Source: Cytophagales bacterium
Lineage (GTDB): Bacteria; Bacteroidota; Bacteroidia; Cytophagales; Cyclobacteriaceae
Assembly: GCA_029262935.1 (NCBI GenBank)
Contig: JAJCYK010000632.1
Location: 1-6,909, forward strand
Direction of reading: 5' to 3'
DNA length: 6,909 bases
The position numbers were made by a program, and so were the translations under genes. This document shows positions 5,330 to 6,909 of this stretch, piece by piece. Position 1 is the stretch's first letter. Every line of letters begins with the position of its first letter. A model generated the notes under the pieces. That model was not told the origin of the DNA. It was given only the letters and a program-made list of their open reading frames with translations, and ran no database searches.

Positions 5330-6909
5330 GGAAAACCAATACTTTGTCATTATTGCGGGCTACCAATATTGATGGAGACCCCGATGCTAAGATAATCACA
5401 GCATCCCGTATTTCACCGCTTACTTGTATTCCTGATTGATGAGCAGAAACAAATGACCAACTTTTTGCCTCACCGAGACCTTTTAGTAATACCCCTTTAC
5501 TAGCATCATATCTTCCAACTTGAGGCTTTAGCGCATAAAAATTCCCTCCTAGCCAAAGGTCCTTGAATCCATCGCCATCCAGGTCGTGGGAAACAATGCC
5601 GTAAACTGGAGATACCTGAGCTTCCTGAGGTAACGGCTTCAACTCAAATTGATCTGCACCCAGGTTCCAAAGTATAGCGGATTCCAAAAAATCAACCTCA
5701 TATTTGGAAGCCGTGGTTCTTAAAGGGGCTACGAACAAACTGTCAAAAGACTTGTTGCCATAATCTTCATATTTTAAGATGTCTTTTCTTAACCCAGGCA
5801 GTTGAAGGACTAGTTCATTTTTTGGGGCGAAAGGAAAGGGCAATGTGTCCCCAGGGGGGTACCAATTAATGATAAATTCGCTTTTTCCATTAGCGTCAAA
5901 ATCATTAACAAACATACTTATCGGTCTAGTGAGAGAAGCTTTAAATTTGGTGTTTAAACCTTGGTTCCCTAATATCAAATCCAAATTTCCATCGCCATCC
6001 AAATCATCGGCCACTACTCTGTTCCACCAGCCTTTACTACCAGGGATTACTAATGGCTTCTGTAACACTCCTTGCTTATTTTTGAAAATATGAATTCCCA
6101 TCCAATCCCCAACCACGATTAAGTCCTTGGTTCCATCATTGTCGAAATCCGCCCAAACGGCATCAGTCACCATACCTATATTTCCTAATTCAGGACTAGC
6201 GATGTCTAACCATGTACCTCCGTTATTCTTTAATAAATAACTTCTTGGGGGCAGGCCATAATTCCCTGGTACCAATCTTGCACCTAGAAAAACATCCATA
6301 TCTCCGTCGCCATCGTAATCTTCAGCTTCCAAAGTTGAGAAGTTACCGACAACTGGAGGTATCCCTTGCGGATCCCCCGAAAAAGAGCCACTTCCATCAT
6401 TTTTATATAGCCTAACGACAAAGTGATGCCGGGAAGTTTGAGGCTCATTACCTCCTGATCCGATCAAAAGGTCCAGGTCTCCATCGCCGTCATGATCAAA
6501 CAGCGCTCCGCAGGTACTTTCAAAACCGGCATCAACGTTGAAGGCAGGATTGGGCTTTAAAGAAAAACCATCGTTGGGTCCCTGTGTATATAATTTGTCA
6601 GGATCATTGGCAGATCCTAGCAAAATAAAATCATCAAGTTGATCGTTGTTCACATCTCCAACCACTAAGCGGGGTCCTTCGGTGGAAAGCATTTCGGTTA
6701 ACAGGACCTCATAGTCAAAATCGTTGTACGCGTTTTCTTTATGCCTGGCGTCGCCCTTAATTAACTTGGAACTGACTTCTTCGTACCATGTTTCGGGATC
6801 CGGATTGTTTAATAAAGTTGGGTCCTCCAGACGTGCGTTGGCATAATCCAAGTACATGGTTTGATTTACCAGTACGTCATCTAAACTTTCCACTTTGCCG
6901 TCGGGCCAA
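5316..6909 (-). CDS. FG-GAP/VCBS repeat protein with ASPIC/UnbV motif, C-terminal half (5' end beyond window)
   Basis: The gene reads leftward and is cut by the window edge. The frame stays open past the GTG at 6893, which is an internal Val: the codons before it read WPDGK, giving WPDGKVESLDDVLVNQT. This matches the ASPIC/UnbV pattern (WPDGK...NQ), so the GTG is not the start. Numbering from that Val, 525 residues remain. Seven Asp-rich calcium-loop repeats of the FG-GAP/VCBS type begin at about 80, 133, 192, 249, 297, 331 and 437 (for example DHDGDGDLD, DYDGDGDMD, DLDGDGNLD), suggesting a beta-propeller. The first (DVNNDQLDD) and sixth (DFDANGKSE) are degenerate. Residues 340-435 form an insertion without such loops, including FAPKNELVLQLPGLRKD. 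The C-terminus (VARNNDKVLVFQKTN) looks complete and shows no obvious type IX sorting domain. Bacteroidota relatives are about 1100 residues, with an N-terminal secretion or lipoprotein signal and another FG-GAP set before the ASPIC/UnbV domain; here those would lie outside. The role is unproven; surface binding or adhesion is a guess. It converges on the SusD gene. Confidence 0.9.
   Translation of the reverse strand, partial: WPDGKVESLDDVLVNQTMYLDYANARLEDPTLLNNPDPETWYEEVSSKLIKGDARHKENAYNDFDYEVLLTEMLSTEGPRLVVGDVNNDQLDDFILLGSANDPDKLYTQGPNDGFSLKPNPAFNVDAGFESTCGALFDHDGDGDLDLLIGSGGNEPQTSRHHFVVRLYKNDGSGSFSGDPQGIPPVVGNFSTLEAEDYDGDGDMDVFLGARLVPGNYGLPPRSYLLKNNGGTWLDIASPELGNIGMVTDAVWADFDNDGTKDLIVVGDWMGIHIFKNKQGVLQKPLVIPGSKGWWNRVVADDLDGDGNLDLILGNQGLNTKFKASLTRPISMFVNDFDANGKSEFIINWYPPGDTLPFPFAPKNELVLQLPGLRKDILKYEDYGNKSFDSLFVAPLRTTASKYEVDFLESAILWNLGADQFELKPLPQEAQVSPVYGIVSHDLDGDGFKDLWLGGNFYALKPQVGRYDASKGVLLKGLGEAKSWSFVSAHQSGIQVSGEIRDAVIILASGSPSILVARNNDKVLVFQKTN

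Noticed and set aside
5845..6415. Plus-strand open frames opposite the VCBS gene
   Set aside because: They are antisense to an unbroken repeat protein with clear calcium-loop motifs; their composition is what the complementary strand would give.
5569..6500. Repeated near-identical DNA (CCATCGCCATCCA at 5569-5581 and 5989-6001, variants near 6303 and 6482) as a CRISPR or tandem repeat
   Set aside because: These are the codons of the Asp-Gly-Asp-Gly calcium loops in the VCBS protein. Their spacing follows protein repeats, not a CRISPR array.

Overview
The window reads as Bacteroidota chromosome. It has a SusC/SusD outer-membrane nutrient-uptake pair, lacks Shine-Dalgarno sites before the main genes, has an AT-rich leader, and carries a large FG-GAP/VCBS plus ASPIC/UnbV protein of a type common in this phylum. 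A free-living, perhaps marine, Cytophagales-type bacterium is my best guess, but that rank is inference from general protein flavour only.

Layout: positions 1-380 hold no convincing gene. They form a leader with a perfect 20-bp palindrome (72-91) that looks like a LacI-family operator, an imperfect inverted repeat (201-233), and an AUG-UAA start-stop pair just before the first gene. Positions 381-3599 (+) encode a complete SusC/RagA-type TonB-dependent transporter of 1072 residues. Six bases later, 3606-5228 (+) encodes its SusD/RagB partner, a 540-residue surface lipoprotein of the SusD-like families PF12741/PF12771. A strong hairpin with a U-run (5253-5292) ends this two-gene operon. Converging on it from the right, 5316-6909 (-) is the C-terminal half of a VCBS/FG-GAP repeat protein. 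Its reading frame stays open to the window edge, inside an ASPIC/UnbV motif, so its true start lies outside.

How the parts fit: SusD-type lipoproteins cap SusC-type barrels and capture a ligand, which is then imported with TonB-ExbBD energy. The ligand cannot be read from this window, because no glycoside hydrolase, lyase, sulfatase, peptidase or regulator gene is present. The neighbouring VCBS protein is probably extracytoplasmic, and its relatives often sit next to SusCD pairs, but its job is not established. If the palindrome is a real operator, a LacI-type sugar-responsive regulator would point to a carbohydrate or related small ligand.

I did not find a clearly new system. The points most worth a second look are the operator-like palindrome, the pairing of SusCD with the VCBS/ASPIC protein, and the conserved-looking insertion between the last two calcium-loop repeats of that protein.
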